Below, piece after piece: positions 52,968-61,346 of a DNA stretch of 64,000 bases. The notes under the pieces were generated by a model, which was not told the origin of the DNA, ran no database searches, and was given only the letters and a program-made list of their open reading frames with translations. Source of the DNA: Pseudomonas sp. N040 (GTDB lineage Bacteria > Pseudomonadota > Gammaproteobacteria > Pseudomonadales > Pseudomonadaceae); NCBI RefSeq assembly GCF_015637705.1, contig NZ_JADOBE010000002.1, positions 1 through 64,000 of the forward strand. The letters run 5' to 3'. A program made the translations under genes and the position numbers. Within the stretch, counting starts at the first letter, position 1, and every line of letters starts with the position of its first letter.

Positions 52968-52977
52968 GGAGGCCGGC

Positions 52978-53421
52978 ATGAGCAGTTATGCGCTGTTGCA
53001 CCTGTTGCACCTGCTGGCGGCGATCGGCTTCATCGGCACGCTGTTCTACGAGGTGATCATCCTCGCCAGGGTCAAGCCGCAGCTCGACCCTGGCCAGCTG
53101 GCCGTGCTCGAGCCGGCCCTCGCGGCGCGCACCCGCCGGGTGCTGCACGCGGTGGTGCTGCTGCTGTACGGTGCCGGCCTTGGCCTGGCCTGGCAGCATC
53201 GGCAGGCCTTGAGCGCGCCGCTGGCCAGCAGCTTTGCCAGCTTGCTGACGCTGAAGATCGTCCTCGCGCTGAGCGTGGTCGCCAGTTACGCCGCGGTGGC
53301 CATGCTGCTGCGCCGCGGGCGCATGACGCCGCGACTGTACCGCCGGCTGCACTGGGCCGTGCTCGCGCAGATGCTGGCCATCGTGGTGCTGGCAAAGGCG
53401 ATGTTCTACCTGCACTGGTAG
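52978..53421 (+). CDS. Four-helix membrane protein, CopD-like
   Basis: A 147-residue integral membrane protein with four hydrophobic helices (about 3-25, 57-75, 84-105, 122-142) and histidines near the ends of helices 1 and 4. The arrangement resembles CopD-type or heme-related small membrane proteins, but I cannot assign it firmly. GAGGAGGCCGGC gives a strong ribosome site, and it is probably co-transcribed with the second hemN. Confidence 0.8.
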   Translation: MSSYALLHLLHLLAAIGFIGTLFYEVIILARVKPQLDPGQLAVLEPALAARTRRVLHAVVLLLYGAGLGLAWQHRQALSAPLASSFASLLTLKIVLALSVVASYAAVAMLLRRGRMTPRLYRRLHWAVLAQMLAIVVLAKAMFYLHW

Positions 53422-53574
53422 CCCGCCGCCGCGCCCGCCAGCAGGTGAGCCATCAGCAATGATCGCAATCAACTTTCGTCGGCCGTGACAGGCGCTGATT
53501 CAGGCCCTCGAATATCCTCGGCCTGGCAGGCTGGAGTGGCTATGGTGCAGGCCCATTGATCGCCAGCCTGCCCG

Positions 53575-53850
53575 GTGCGCAAAGTGTTCGGCAAATACCT
53601 GCACCAGTACCCCAATATCGGCGACTGAATCGCCGAATCGCGCAAGGAAATCGCCCAGATCAAGGCACTGGTGCCGGCCATGCACTGCCGGGTGGTCGAC
53701 CGCGCCATCCGGTCTACGGCGCCATGGGCCTGACCCCGGACACGCCGCTGGCCGACATAGGGACCACCGGCCGCGCCCTGCGCTTTGCCGACGGCCCGGC
53801 TCAGATGCACCTGGCCTTGCGCTGGGCAACATCGGCACATTTGACGCCAT
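53575..53850 (+). pseudogene. Remnant of an acyl-CoA dehydrogenase C-terminus
   Basis: One frame reads VRKVFGKYLHQYPNIGD, then a stop codon, then IAESRKEIAQIKALVPA. Another frame continues YGAMGLTPDTPLADIGTTGR and LRFADGPAQMHLALRWA. These are the recognisable last blocks of acyl-CoA dehydrogenases of the GG-MG-DTPLA type, split by a stop and a frameshift. The N-terminal two thirds are missing. It fills most of the gap from 53422 to 53921; I see nothing else there. Confidence 0.8.
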
Positions 53851-53921
53851 CCGCGATCTGAAGGCCCGCAGCGCACCGGCAACCCGAGCCGCCAGCGCAT
53901 TCCACCCGGCAGCGCCGGCCT

Positions 53922-54818
53922 TCAGCCCGCCAGCGGGTGGCCGATCAGGCAGGCGACCAGCTCGGCGGCAAACCCGGAGAGCAGTTCCCGCTTGCGCACG
54001 CAGACCTTCAGGTCCCGCTGTGCCCAGGGTTCTTCCAGCTCGACAACTGCCAGGGGCGGCCGGGGCGGTCCTTCCGCCACGGCGCTGCGGGGTACCAGAC
54101 CGAGGCCGACGCCGGCGCTGACCATCCGGCAGACCGCCTCGAAACTGCGGACCTGGATGCGCACCTGCAGATGCCGGCCGAGCGCGGCAGCTGTATTCAT
54201 CGTGAAGGTATGAATGGCCGATCCGGAATGCAGCATGACGAAGGGGTAATCCAGTACCTCGGCAAACTGGATGCTCGACCGCTGCGCGATCGGGTGATCG
54301 GCAGGCGCAATCAGTACCAGTTGATCCGCGCGGTAGGGAAGCAGCTCGACTTCGGCACCCTCCACTGCCTCCGCCACGACACCGACTTCCACCTCGCCGC
54401 GCGCCACGGCCATGACCACCTCTGGACTGGTGTGTTCCTCCAGGGAAATGCTCACTTGCGGATTGCGCTTGAGGAAGGCCGCGAGGCTGTCCGGCAGAAA
54501 CGCATGGGTGGCGTGGGTGTTGGCCCACAGGCTGACATGTCCGCGCACCCCCTTGGCGTAGGGCGCGAGGTCGGCATGCAGCTGTTCGAGCTGGGCAAAT
54601 ACCTGGCGTGCATGGCGCAGCAGCGCATCGCCGGCCCGGGTCAGGCTGACGCCGCGCGGGGCGCGCAGCAGCAACGGGGTGCCGAGCGACTCCTCCAGCA
54701 GGCGCAGGCGATGACTGGCCGAAGACGGTGCCAGATGTACGCGGGCGGCTCCGCGGGTCAGGTTGCGCGCTTCGGCAATCGCCACGAAAAGCCGCAGATC
54801 GATCAGGTCATAGTGCAT
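53922..54818 (-). CDS. LysR-family transcriptional regulator
   Basis: A 298-residue LysR regulator. The N-terminal winged helix-turn-helix (about residues 5-62) includes LRLFVAIAEARNLTRGAARVHLAPSSASHRL in pieces, and a substrate-binding domain follows (about 92-295). It is divergent from the EamA transporter gene with a 105-nt shared gap, so control of that carrier is likely. The co-inducer is unknown. Confidence 0.94.
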   Translation of the reverse strand: MHYDLIDLRLFVAIAEARNLTRGAARVHLAPSSASHRLRLLEESLGTPLLLRAPRGVSLTRAGDALLRHARQVFAQLEQLHADLAPYAKGVRGHVSLWANTHATHAFLPDSLAAFLKRNPQVSISLEEHTSPEVVMAVARGEVEVGVVAEAVEGAEVELLPYRADQLVLIAPADHPIAQRSSIQFAEVLDYPFVMLHSGSAIHTFTMNTAAALGRHLQVRIQVRSFEAVCRMVSAGVGLGLVPRSAVAEGPPRPPLAVVELEEPWAQRDLKVCVRKRELLSGFAAELVACLIGHPLAG

Positions 54819-54923
54819 AGCGTTGGTTAAATCCGAACGTAGTGTTGCGAAAAGGCCAATTTTGCGCCGATCTTACACCCCTCATCATTCGTCTCAAGAC
54901 AACTCTTCGAGTGCCAACCTGCC

Positions 54924-55880
54924 ATGCCATGGAAAACCTGGTCAGCCGAACGCCTGGGTATCGCGCTTGCGGTGCTGGCCGCCTTCGGTTTTTCTTTCAA
55001 GGCGATTTTCGTCAAGCTGGCCTATGCCGCTGCGCCGGTAGACGCCGTTACGCTGCTGACGCTGCGCATGACCTTTGCCCTGCCCGTCATGCTCTGGGCC
55101 AGCCTCTGGCTGTGCCGCGCGGCGCCACCGCTGCAGCGCAGGGACTGGGGCCTGTTGCTCGCGCTGGGCCTGCTGGGCTACTACGGCGCCAGCATCCTCG
55201 ACTTCATTGGCCTGCAATACATCTCGGCGGGACTCGAACGCTTGATTCTGTTCGTCTATCCGACCATTACCGTGCTGATCGGCGTATTCGCCCTGGGCAA
55301 GCACCTGGAACGCCGCCAGGTCGGTGCCCTGCTGCTGTCCTATGCCGGCATCGGCCTGGCGTTTGCCCACGACCTGCAGGTCGCCAGCGACATTCGCCCG
55401 GTGCTGATCGGCGCCGCCTTCGTCTTCGGCTCAGCGCTGTCCTATGCGCTGTATAGCGTTGGCGCCGAGATCGCCATTCATCGGATCGGCACCATCCGCT
55501 TTGCGGCGCTGGCGCTCATCGTGTCCGCCATCGCCACGCAGCTGCACTTCGTGCTCACGCAGCCCTTCTCCGCGTTGATCCAGCCGCTGCCGGTCTACGT
55601 CCATGCCGCGGCGATGGCGATCTTCTCCACCGTATTGCCAGTGTTCTGGCTGGCCGCCGCGGTGCAGCGCATCGGCGCAGCCCGCGCCGTGCTGATCGGC
55701 ACCCTCGGCCCGATACTGACGATAGTGTTCGCCTGGCTGCTGCTCGCAGAACCCGTGTCGTTCCTGCAGTTGCTCGGCGCCGGCCTGGTGCTGGGCGGCG
55801 TCCTGCTGGTGGCCCGACGCAGCAGTCTGCGGCCAGCCCGGCCCGGCCGGCACGCTCAGGACGGCTCCGCAGGCAACTGA
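54924..55880 (+). CDS. EamA/DMT-family transporter
   Basis: A 318-residue membrane protein with ten helices in two EamA repeats (about 12-140 and 155-300). GFSFKAIFVKLAY near the N-terminus and the second-repeat end LLLAEPVSFLQLLGAGLVLGG are typical. Such carriers usually export metabolites. Its 3' end overlaps that of the convergent GlxA-type regulator by 25 nt. Confidence 0.92.
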   Translation: MPWKTWSAERLGIALAVLAAFGFSFKAIFVKLAYAAAPVDAVTLLTLRMTFALPVMLWASLWLCRAAPPLQRRDWGLLLALGLLGYYGASILDFIGLQYISAGLERLILFVYPTITVLIGVFALGKHLERRQVGALLLSYAGIGLAFAHDLQVASDIRPVLIGAAFVFGSALSYALYSVGAEIAIHRIGTIRFAALALIVSAIATQLHFVLTQPFSALIQPLPVYVHAAAMAIFSTVLPVFWLAAAVQRIGAARAVLIGTLGPILTIVFAWLLLAEPVSFLQLLGAGLVLGGVLLVARRSSLRPARPGRHAQDGSAGN

Positions 55881-56851
55881 AAACGCCCGCGGTAGGCTGC
55901 CGGCGTGCACCCGAGCCGCTCGCGGAACAGGCGGGTGAAGGAACTGATGTCGCTGTAGCCGACGTACTGGGCGATCTGCGCGGTGGACAGGGCACCGGCC
56001 TCGAGCAGCGCGCGGGCGGTGTCGATGCGCAGGCCCTGCAGGTAGGCCAGCGGGGCCTGCTGCAGCGCGGCCTGGAAGCGGCGTACCAGGGTGCGCTCGC
56101 TGACCGCCAGCTGCCGGGCCAGATCGGCAATCTTCACCGCCTCGGCCATGTGTTCCTGCAACCAGCCCTGCGCCCGCTGCACCAGGGCATCGTGGTGCGC
56201 GCGCTCGGAACTCAACGGCAACAGCGGGGTCTGGGTGCTCTGGCTGAGGTCGATCAGCATGCTGCGGGCGCATTGCAGGGCAACCGCCTGGCCGACGAAA
56301 TGGCTGAGCACGCGCACCGACTGCAACAGAAAGGTGGCGTGTGCGCCGCCGCACACCAGGCGCTCGGCTTCGGTCACCAGCGGGCGCAGCTGCAGATCGA
56401 CCCGCGGGAAACGCGCACGGAAATGCGCTTCCAGCCACCAGGTGGTGGTCGCCAGGCGCTGGTCGAGCAGGCCGGTGTCGGCCAGCAGGAAAGTGCCGGT
56501 GCAGTTGGCCACCAGCCAGGCGCCCTGCTGCCACTGCCGGATCAGCCAGGCCCGCAGGGCCGTCTGCTGCTCGAGGAAGCGCTGGAACTCGTCCCAGCCG
56601 CGGTAATGCAGGCTGGGGATGAACACCAGGTCGAAACGCCGGTCCGCCGGCAGCGGCTGCATGGCCAGTTGCAGGCCGTTGCTGGCGCGCACCGGCTGGC
56701 CGCTGGCGGAAAGGAACTGCCAGTCGAACAGCTGCGCCGGCGTGGCGCCCTGCTTGCGCAGGTGCGCATTGGCCACCTGCAGCATGTCGGCATAACCGCC
56801 GAGCACCGAGGCGTAGACGTCATCAAAACCGAGTATCGCGGCGCTTGGCAC
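55856..56851 (-). CDS. GlxA-type AraC regulator with DJ-1/PfpI domain
   Basis: A 331-residue regulator. An N-terminal glutamine-amidotransferase-like DJ-1/PfpI domain (about 5-190) contains the nucleophile-elbow-like NCTGTFLLADTGLL. A C-terminal AraC double helix-turn-helix (about 235-325) follows, with VGYSDISSFTRLF. GTG at 56851 is chosen because CAGGAGG lies 5 nt upstream. The family senses amines and carnitine-type compounds in some pseudomonads. It is divergent from the quinone reductase gene at 57092, its likely target. Confidence 0.9.
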   Translation of the reverse strand: MPSAAILGFDDVYASVLGGYADMLQVANAHLRKQGATPAQLFDWQFLSASGQPVRASNGLQLAMQPLPADRRFDLVFIPSLHYRGWDEFQRFLEQQTALRAWLIRQWQQGAWLVANCTGTFLLADTGLLDQRLATTTWWLEAHFRARFPRVDLQLRPLVTEAERLVCGGAHATFLLQSVRVLSHFVGQAVALQCARSMLIDLSQSTQTPLLPLSSERAHHDALVQRAQGWLQEHMAEAVKIADLARQLAVSERTLVRRFQAALQQAPLAYLQGLRIDTARALLEAGALSTAQIAQYVGYSDISSFTRLFRERLGCTPAAYRGRFQLPAEPS

Positions 56852-57091
56852 AGGGCCTCCTGGGTTCCACAGCCTTTTAGTTGATCCAACCCGAACCAGC
56901 CAGGCAAACCGGGTTAAACCCCTCGGCAAGCTGGCGCCTACGCTAAAACAGGCAATGCGGGCCGGCTCTGTCGTGTGCACAAACGGCATTCTGTCGTAAA
57001 TCGCACATTAATAGTCTTTTTTGCCAATTCAGCCCTGGCGCAACAGCCCCTAGAGTGGCGTCATCGCCATGCACACCCCCGGAGCCCCCGC

Positions 57092-57796
57092 ATGAACGTC
57101 CTCATCGTCCACGCCCACCACGAGCCGCAATCCTTCAATGCCGCCATGAAAGACCTCGCCGTCGCCGAACTGCGCAGCCAGGGACATGCCGTGGAGGTGT
57201 CCGACCTCTACGCCATGCACTGGAACCCGGTCGCCAGCGCCGCGGATTTCGGCGTACGCCAGCAGCCGGACTATCTGGTCTACGCCCTCGAGCAACGCCA
57301 CAACCAGCAGCAACAGGCGCTGGCCGCGGATATCCGGGACGAGCTGGACAAGCTGCTGCGCGCCGACCTGGTGATCTTCAACTTCCCGGTCTACTGGTTC
57401 TCGATGCCAGCGATCATGAAAGGCTGGCTCGACCGCGTGCTGGTTTCCGGCGTTTGCTATGGCGGCAAGCGCTTCTATGACCAGGGCGGCCTGGCCGGCA
57501 AGCGGGCCATGCTGGCCATCAGCATCGGCGGGCGCCCGCACATGCTGGTCGAGGGCGGCGTGCACGGTGAACTCAACGACATGCTGCGGCCGATACTGCG
57601 CGGCACCCTGGCCTATACCGGGATGACGGTGCTGCCACCCTTCGTCGCCCACCATGTCCCGTATATCACCCATGAAGCGCGCGTGGAGCTGCTCGAACAA
57701 TACCGTCAGCGCCTGCGCACTCTGGATAGCCTGCCGCCGCTGCAGTTCGTCCGCCTCGACCAGTTCGACGCACAGCTGCATCCGCTGCCGGCCTGA
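57092..57796 (+). CDS. NAD(P)H:quinone oxidoreductase, flavodoxin fold
   Basis: A 234-residue NQO1/MdaB/KefF-like flavoprotein performing two-electron reduction of quinones. MNVLIVHAHHEPQSFNAAM binds the FMN/FAD phosphate, and FNFPVYWFSMPAIMKGWLDRV is the family signature near residues 96-118. GGAG lies before the ATG. A 240-nt gap with an AT-richer patch separates it from the divergent GlxA-type regulator. Confidence 0.93.
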   Translation: MNVLIVHAHHEPQSFNAAMKDLAVAELRSQGHAVEVSDLYAMHWNPVASAADFGVRQQPDYLVYALEQRHNQQQQALAADIRDELDKLLRADLVIFNFPVYWFSMPAIMKGWLDRVLVSGVCYGGKRFYDQGGLAGKRAMLAISIGGRPHMLVEGGVHGELNDMLRPILRGTLAYTGMTVLPPFVAHHVPYITHEARVELLEQYRQRLRTLDSLPPLQFVRLDQFDAQLHPLPA

Positions 57797-57858
57797 GCGG
57801 CGCGGCACCCCGCAGCGAGCGCCGCAGTTACAATGGCGCTTTGCCCGGAGCCCCTGCG

Positions 57859-58281
57859 ATGAGCCAAGCACCCACTTACGGCGTCGGCGACGCCTCCTAC
57901 CAGGCCGCCGGCGGCATCGACGGCCTGCGCCGGCTGGTCGATGACTTCTACCGGCTGATGGACCAACTGCCGGAGGCCGCGGCGATCCGCGCGATGCACC
58001 CGCAGAGCCTGGAACTGGCGCGCGACAAGCTGGCCTGCTTTCTCAGCGGCTGGCTCGGCGGGCCGCGCCTGTTCAGCGAGCGCTACGGCCCGATCGCCAT
58101 CCCGGCCTTCCACGCCCAGTGGCCGATCGACCAGGCACACAGCGCCGCCTGGCTGCACTGCATGGCCGGCGCCATCGCCCGGCAGGCTTACCCGGCCGAC
58201 TTTGCCGAGTACCTGCTGGCCCAGCTGCACGTGCCGGCGCAGCGCATCGTTCAGGCCAGCCGCAACCGGCATGGCGACTGA
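57859..58281 (+). CDS. Group II truncated haemoglobin
   Basis: A 140-residue 2-over-2 globin. The N-terminal GDASYQAAGGIDGLRRLVDDFY block, the FLSGWLGGP turn and the later HAQWPIDQAHSAAWLHCM helix identify group II; the histidine before AQWPI is the expected proximal heme ligand. Such proteins bind O2 or NO and often help against nitrosative or oxidative stress. It starts 62 nt after the quinone reductase and is likely co-transcribed. Confidence 0.92.
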   Translation: MSQAPTYGVGDASYQAAGGIDGLRRLVDDFYRLMDQLPEAAAIRAMHPQSLELARDKLACFLSGWLGGPRLFSERYGPIAIPAFHAQWPIDQAHSAAWLHCMAGAIARQAYPADFAEYLLAQLHVPAQRIVQASRNRHGD

Positions 58282-58315
58282 CAGCACCGCTGGCTAATCC
58301 CACCGAGGTGCCGTC

Positions 58316-59647
58316 CTACGCCCGGGTAAACTGCACACTCACTTCAAAACCGTCTGCCCGCCCCGTTGCCGGTGAAGCCAGTGCCAGGCTGGCCCCCACA
58401 CCCCGGGCGATGGTCGCGGCGATGGCCAGGCCCAGACCTGAGCCCTCCGCCACGCTGCCACCGCGCACGAAGCGCCCGGTGAGCTGGGCCAGCACAGCCG
58501 CCGGCACCACCGGCCCGGCATTAGTGATGCGCAACAGCGCATCGGCACTCAGGGCGATTTCCACCGGCTGACTGGCAGCGCCGTGTTTCAAGGCATTTTC
58601 GATCAGGTTGCGCAGCAGGATGGCGAAGGCATCGGCATCAATGCTGGCCAGCACCGTATCGGTGGCCGGCAGTTGCAGAGCGAGCCGGGCGGCGGTGTTG
58701 CTGCGGCTCAGCTCATCGACCACATGACGGAGCAGCGGCAGCAGGTTTTGCGGGGTTTCAGGCAGCAGGCTGCCGCCTTCGGCCTTGGCCAGTTGCATCA
58801 GTTTCTCCGACAGCCTTGCCAGTTCGCGCAGGGACTTCTCGATCTGCGCCGCACGCTCGCGCAGTTTGCCCTCCGGCGCCTCGCTGTGCAGGCGCTGCAC
58901 CTGCGCCAGGGTTGCCGCCAGCGGCGTGCGCAGTTCATGGGCACTGTTGGCGGTAAAACTGCGTTCGGCATCCAGCGCCCGGCGCAAACGCTCCAGCAGG
59001 TGATTGACGGCCCTGGCCAGTGGATCGATTTCCGCCGGCAGTTGCACCGCCCGGATCGGTGACAGATCCCCTGCCCCACGCGCCTCAATGGCGCCGCGAT
59101 AGACCAGGATGCTGCGCAGGCTGAAGCGCACGAACAGCCAGCTGCCGAGCAAGCTCAGCGGGATCAGCACAAGCAGTGGCCAGAACAATGCCAGAGCAGC
59201 CTCCAGTGCTGCCTCACGGCGATGTTCGAGGCGCTCGGCAACCTCGATGAACAGCGTTTCGCGCAGGGCACTGGCGGTGTAAATACGGTGCGTGGCGGTG
59301 TCGGTGAAGCCTTCCAGCGGGAACCGATTGAAGATTGCCGGATCCGCATCGTGCGATTGCATGAGGATCTTGCCCTGCTTGTCGCGCACCAGATACGTCA
59401 GATGTTCCTTGTGCGGTTGCAGTGCGGCAATGCGCTGCGAGCGGCCATCTTCCTCGCGGTTGACGATTTCCAGCACGGCCAGCGGCAGGATGCGCTGCGC
59501 CGTTTCCTCCAGCCCGCTGTCGAACGTCTCGTTCAGCTCTTCGCGCGCGGCCAGGCTGGCGACGATGGCCGCGATGATCCACAGCAGCGCGATCCCTGCG
59601 GTGAGGCCGATGCTCAACCGCCGTTGCAAGCTGACCGCCGGCTTCAT
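58316..59647 (-). CDS. Two-component sensor histidine kinase
   Basis: A 443-residue inner-membrane kinase of the QseC/TctE type. It has two membrane segments (about 12-33 and 152-175), a periplasmic sensor of about 115 residues, a HAMP-like linker, the phospho-acceptor H237 in FTANSAHELRTPLAA, and ATPase blocks NLIENALKHG and GSGLGLAIA. ATG at 59647 overlaps the regulator stop by 4 nt, which fixes the start. The stimulus is unknown; the neighbouring redox genes suggest metal or redox stress. Confidence 0.94.
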   Translation of the reverse strand: MKPAVSLQRRLSIGLTAGIALLWIIAAIVASLAAREELNETFDSGLEETAQRILPLAVLEIVNREEDGRSQRIAALQPHKEHLTYLVRDKQGKILMQSHDADPAIFNRFPLEGFTDTATHRIYTASALRETLFIEVAERLEHRREAALEAALALFWPLLVLIPLSLLGSWLFVRFSLRSILVYRGAIEARGAGDLSPIRAVQLPAEIDPLARAVNHLLERLRRALDAERSFTANSAHELRTPLAATLAQVQRLHSEAPEGKLRERAAQIEKSLRELARLSEKLMQLAKAEGGSLLPETPQNLLPLLRHVVDELSRSNTAARLALQLPATDTVLASIDADAFAILLRNLIENALKHGAASQPVEIALSADALLRITNAGPVVPAAVLAQLTGRFVRGGSVAEGSGLGLAIAATIARGVGASLALASPATGRADGFEVSVQFTRA

Positions 59648-60303
59648 GCCGTCACCAGCCGGTAACCCATGCCGCGCACGGTTTCGATCAGCTCGTGCCC
59701 GAGTTTCTTGCGCAGGCGGCTGATGTACACCTCGATGGTGTTGCTTTCGATTTCCGCACCGAAGGCGTACAGGCAATCTTCCAGCTGTGCCTTGGACAAC
59801 AGTGCGCCGGGGCGCTGGATAAAGGCTTCGAACAACGCCCATTCGCGCGCGGTCAGGTCGACCTTCGCACCATCCCGTTCAATCGTGCGCGCGGCATTGT
59901 CGATATGCAGTGGGCCCAGCTGCAGCAGCGGGTTGGGATTGCCGCTGTAGCGCCGGGCCACGGCGGCCACCCGCGCCGACAGCTCGAACAGGTCGAAGGG
60001 CTTGACCAGGTAATCATCCGCACCGGCGTTCAGCCCGGCGATGCGGTCGGAAATCTGGTCCCGCGCGGTGAGGATGATGACCGGTGTGGCATCGCCGGCG
60101 GCGCGGCGCCGGCGCAGAAAATCGACGCCACTGCCGTCGGGCAGCATGAGGTCGAGCAGGATCAGGTCATAGCGCGTGGAGCGCAGGCTGGCTTCGGCAT
60201 GATCGAGCCGCTGCATCCAGTCCACCGCATGCCCGTCATCGGCAATCTGCTCCTGCACGGCCTGCCCCAGCGCCTGCGTGTCTTCGACCAGCAATACCCG
60301 CAT
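59644..60303 (-). CDS. OmpR-family response regulator
   Basis: A 219-residue regulator with a receiver domain (phospho-acceptor D51 in LLDLMLPDG, K in LVKPFDLFELS) and a C-terminal winged helix (about 125-215) ending in YISRLRKKLG..ETVRGMGYRL. It is related to QseB, TctD and PmrA. GAGGG precedes the ATG at 60303. It is divergent from the PepSY gene; the direct repeats at 60375 and 60784 are likely binding sites. Confidence 0.95.
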   Translation of the reverse strand: MRVLLVEDTQALGQAVQEQIADDGHAVDWMQRLDHAEASLRSTRYDLILLDLMLPDGSGVDFLRRRRAAGDATPVIILTARDQISDRIAGLNAGADDYLVKPFDLFELSARVAAVARRYSGNPNPLLQLGPLHIDNAARTIERDGAKVDLTAREWALFEAFIQRPGALLSKAQLEDCLYAFGAEIESNTIEVYISRLRKKLGHELIETVRGMGYRLVTA

Positions 60304-60374
60304 GAAACCCTCCTCGGCTAAAGGCAGCGTAGCGACTGTCGCTGACGACAAGCTTAACAGGCGCCATGTGCGTC

Positions 60375-60406
60375 TTCAGGTTGCTGTCAGCAACGGCCGC
60401 TAGGGT
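60375..60406 (+). promoter_or_regulatory. Direct-repeat operator and -10 before the PepSY gene
   Basis: TTCAG (60375-60379) and GTCAG (60386-60390) are repeated with an 11-bp period. TAGGGT (60401-60406) follows after exactly 10 nt as a -10 element. The same arrangement with the same spacing occurs at 60784. The operator replaces the -35 element, as expected for OmpR-type activation. Confidence 0.75.
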
Positions 60407-60438
60407 ATGCCACATCTGTACAGACCAGAGGAACGAAG

Positions 60439-60753
60439 ATGAACCGCCGACTCACATTCAGCCTCGCCACGCTTGGCCTGCTGCTCAGTTCAGGTGTTAT
60501 GGCCGAAGAGCATTGCACCGACCCGGTGGCCGACTGGCAGCCGCGCGAAACCCTGCGCGAGCAGGTGCGGCACTACGGCTGGGAAGTGCAGCGCATCAAG
60601 GTCGATGACGGCTGTTACGAGGTCCGCGGGATTGACCGCAAGGGCAACCGCTTCGAGGCCAAATTTGCCCCGGCGACGCTGCAGGTCCGCGCCCTGGAAG
60701 TGGAGTTCGACACAACGGCAGACACCTCTGACTACCTGCTGCAACTGCAGTAA
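60439..60753 (+). CDS. Periplasmic PepSY-domain protein
   Basis: A 104-residue exported protein. A signal peptide with cleavage after VMA (about residue 22) is followed by one PepSY domain (about 30-95) containing VRHYGWEVQRIKVDDGCYEVRG in pieces. Two cysteines (in EHCTD and DGCYE) could form a disulfide. PepSY proteins of this kind accompany redox and metal-response systems. GAGGAACGAAG before the ATG gives the ribosome site. Confidence 0.88.
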   Translation: MNRRLTFSLATLGLLLSSGVMAEEHCTDPVADWQPRETLREQVRHYGWEVQRIKVDDGCYEVRGIDRKGNRFEAKFAPATLQVRALEVEFDTTADTSDYLLQLQ

Positions 60754-60783
60754 TGCGGCGCCTGGAAAACGAATGGCCGCCCG

Positions 60784-60815
60784 TTCAGCTGGCTGTCAGC
60801 TCAGCCCGATAGGCT
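60784..60815 (+). promoter_or_regulatory. Direct-repeat operator and -10 before the DUF2271 gene
   Basis: TTCAG (60784-60788), N6, GTCAG (60795-60799), N10 and TAGGCT (60810-60815) repeat the architecture found at 60375. This gives the DUF2271-flavoreductase-ApbE genes their own promoter, probably under the same response regulator. Confidence 0.75.
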
Positions 60816-60844
60816 GACAACCATACCGATACCACCGGAGAGAC

Positions 60845-61333
60845 ATGATGAAACCTGCTCCACTGAAACAGCTCGCTGCCGCCATTTGCCTGGCCGGCGC
60901 CATTGCCCTGCCCGGACTGGCCCAAGCCCGCACGGTAACCCTGAACACCCAACTGCAAGACTACGGCGGCCGTGACGCCTACCTGGCGTTCTACCTCACC
61001 GATGCCCAGGGCCAGTACCACAGCACCCTGTGGGTCTCCGGCAAGAAGGCCAAGTACTACAAGCACCTGCGCGACTGGAAGCGCGGCAGCAGTGCTGACA
61101 GCGCGTCATTTGACGGCATCACCGGCGCCAGCGTGGGCAGCGGTGAAACCCTGACGGTCAAGGTGGAACTGGCCGATGCGTTGCTCGATGCCGGCTACGA
61201 AATCCGCGTGGACAGCGCCGTCGAGAACAAGCGTGACAACCGCGCCGATATCCAGGTGCCGCTGACCACCGCCGGCGCCGGCAAGCCATCCAGCGGCAGC
61301 GGCTACATCGAAACCTTCAGCTACGACCTGTAA
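60845..61333 (+). CDS. DUF2271 periplasmic protein, predicted flavinylated
   Basis: A 162-residue exported protein with a signal peptide ending near AQA (about residue 28) and a beta-rich DUF2271 domain. Residues 90-96 read DGITGAS, matching the D-x-x-[ST]-G-A-[ST] motif in which ApbE attaches FMN to the threonine (here T93). An apbE gene lies in the same cluster, so covalent flavinylation is predicted. The start could be the ATG at 60845 or 60848. A membrane flavoreductase gene follows 13 nt later. Confidence 0.88.
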   Translation: MMKPAPLKQLAAAICLAGAIALPGLAQARTVTLNTQLQDYGGRDAYLAFYLTDAQGQYHSTLWVSGKKAKYYKHLRDWKRGSSADSASFDGITGASVGSGETLTVKVELADALLDAGYEIRVDSAVENKRDNRADIQVPLTTAGAGKPSSGSGYIETFSYDL

Positions 61334-61346
61334 ACGGGAGAAGCCC

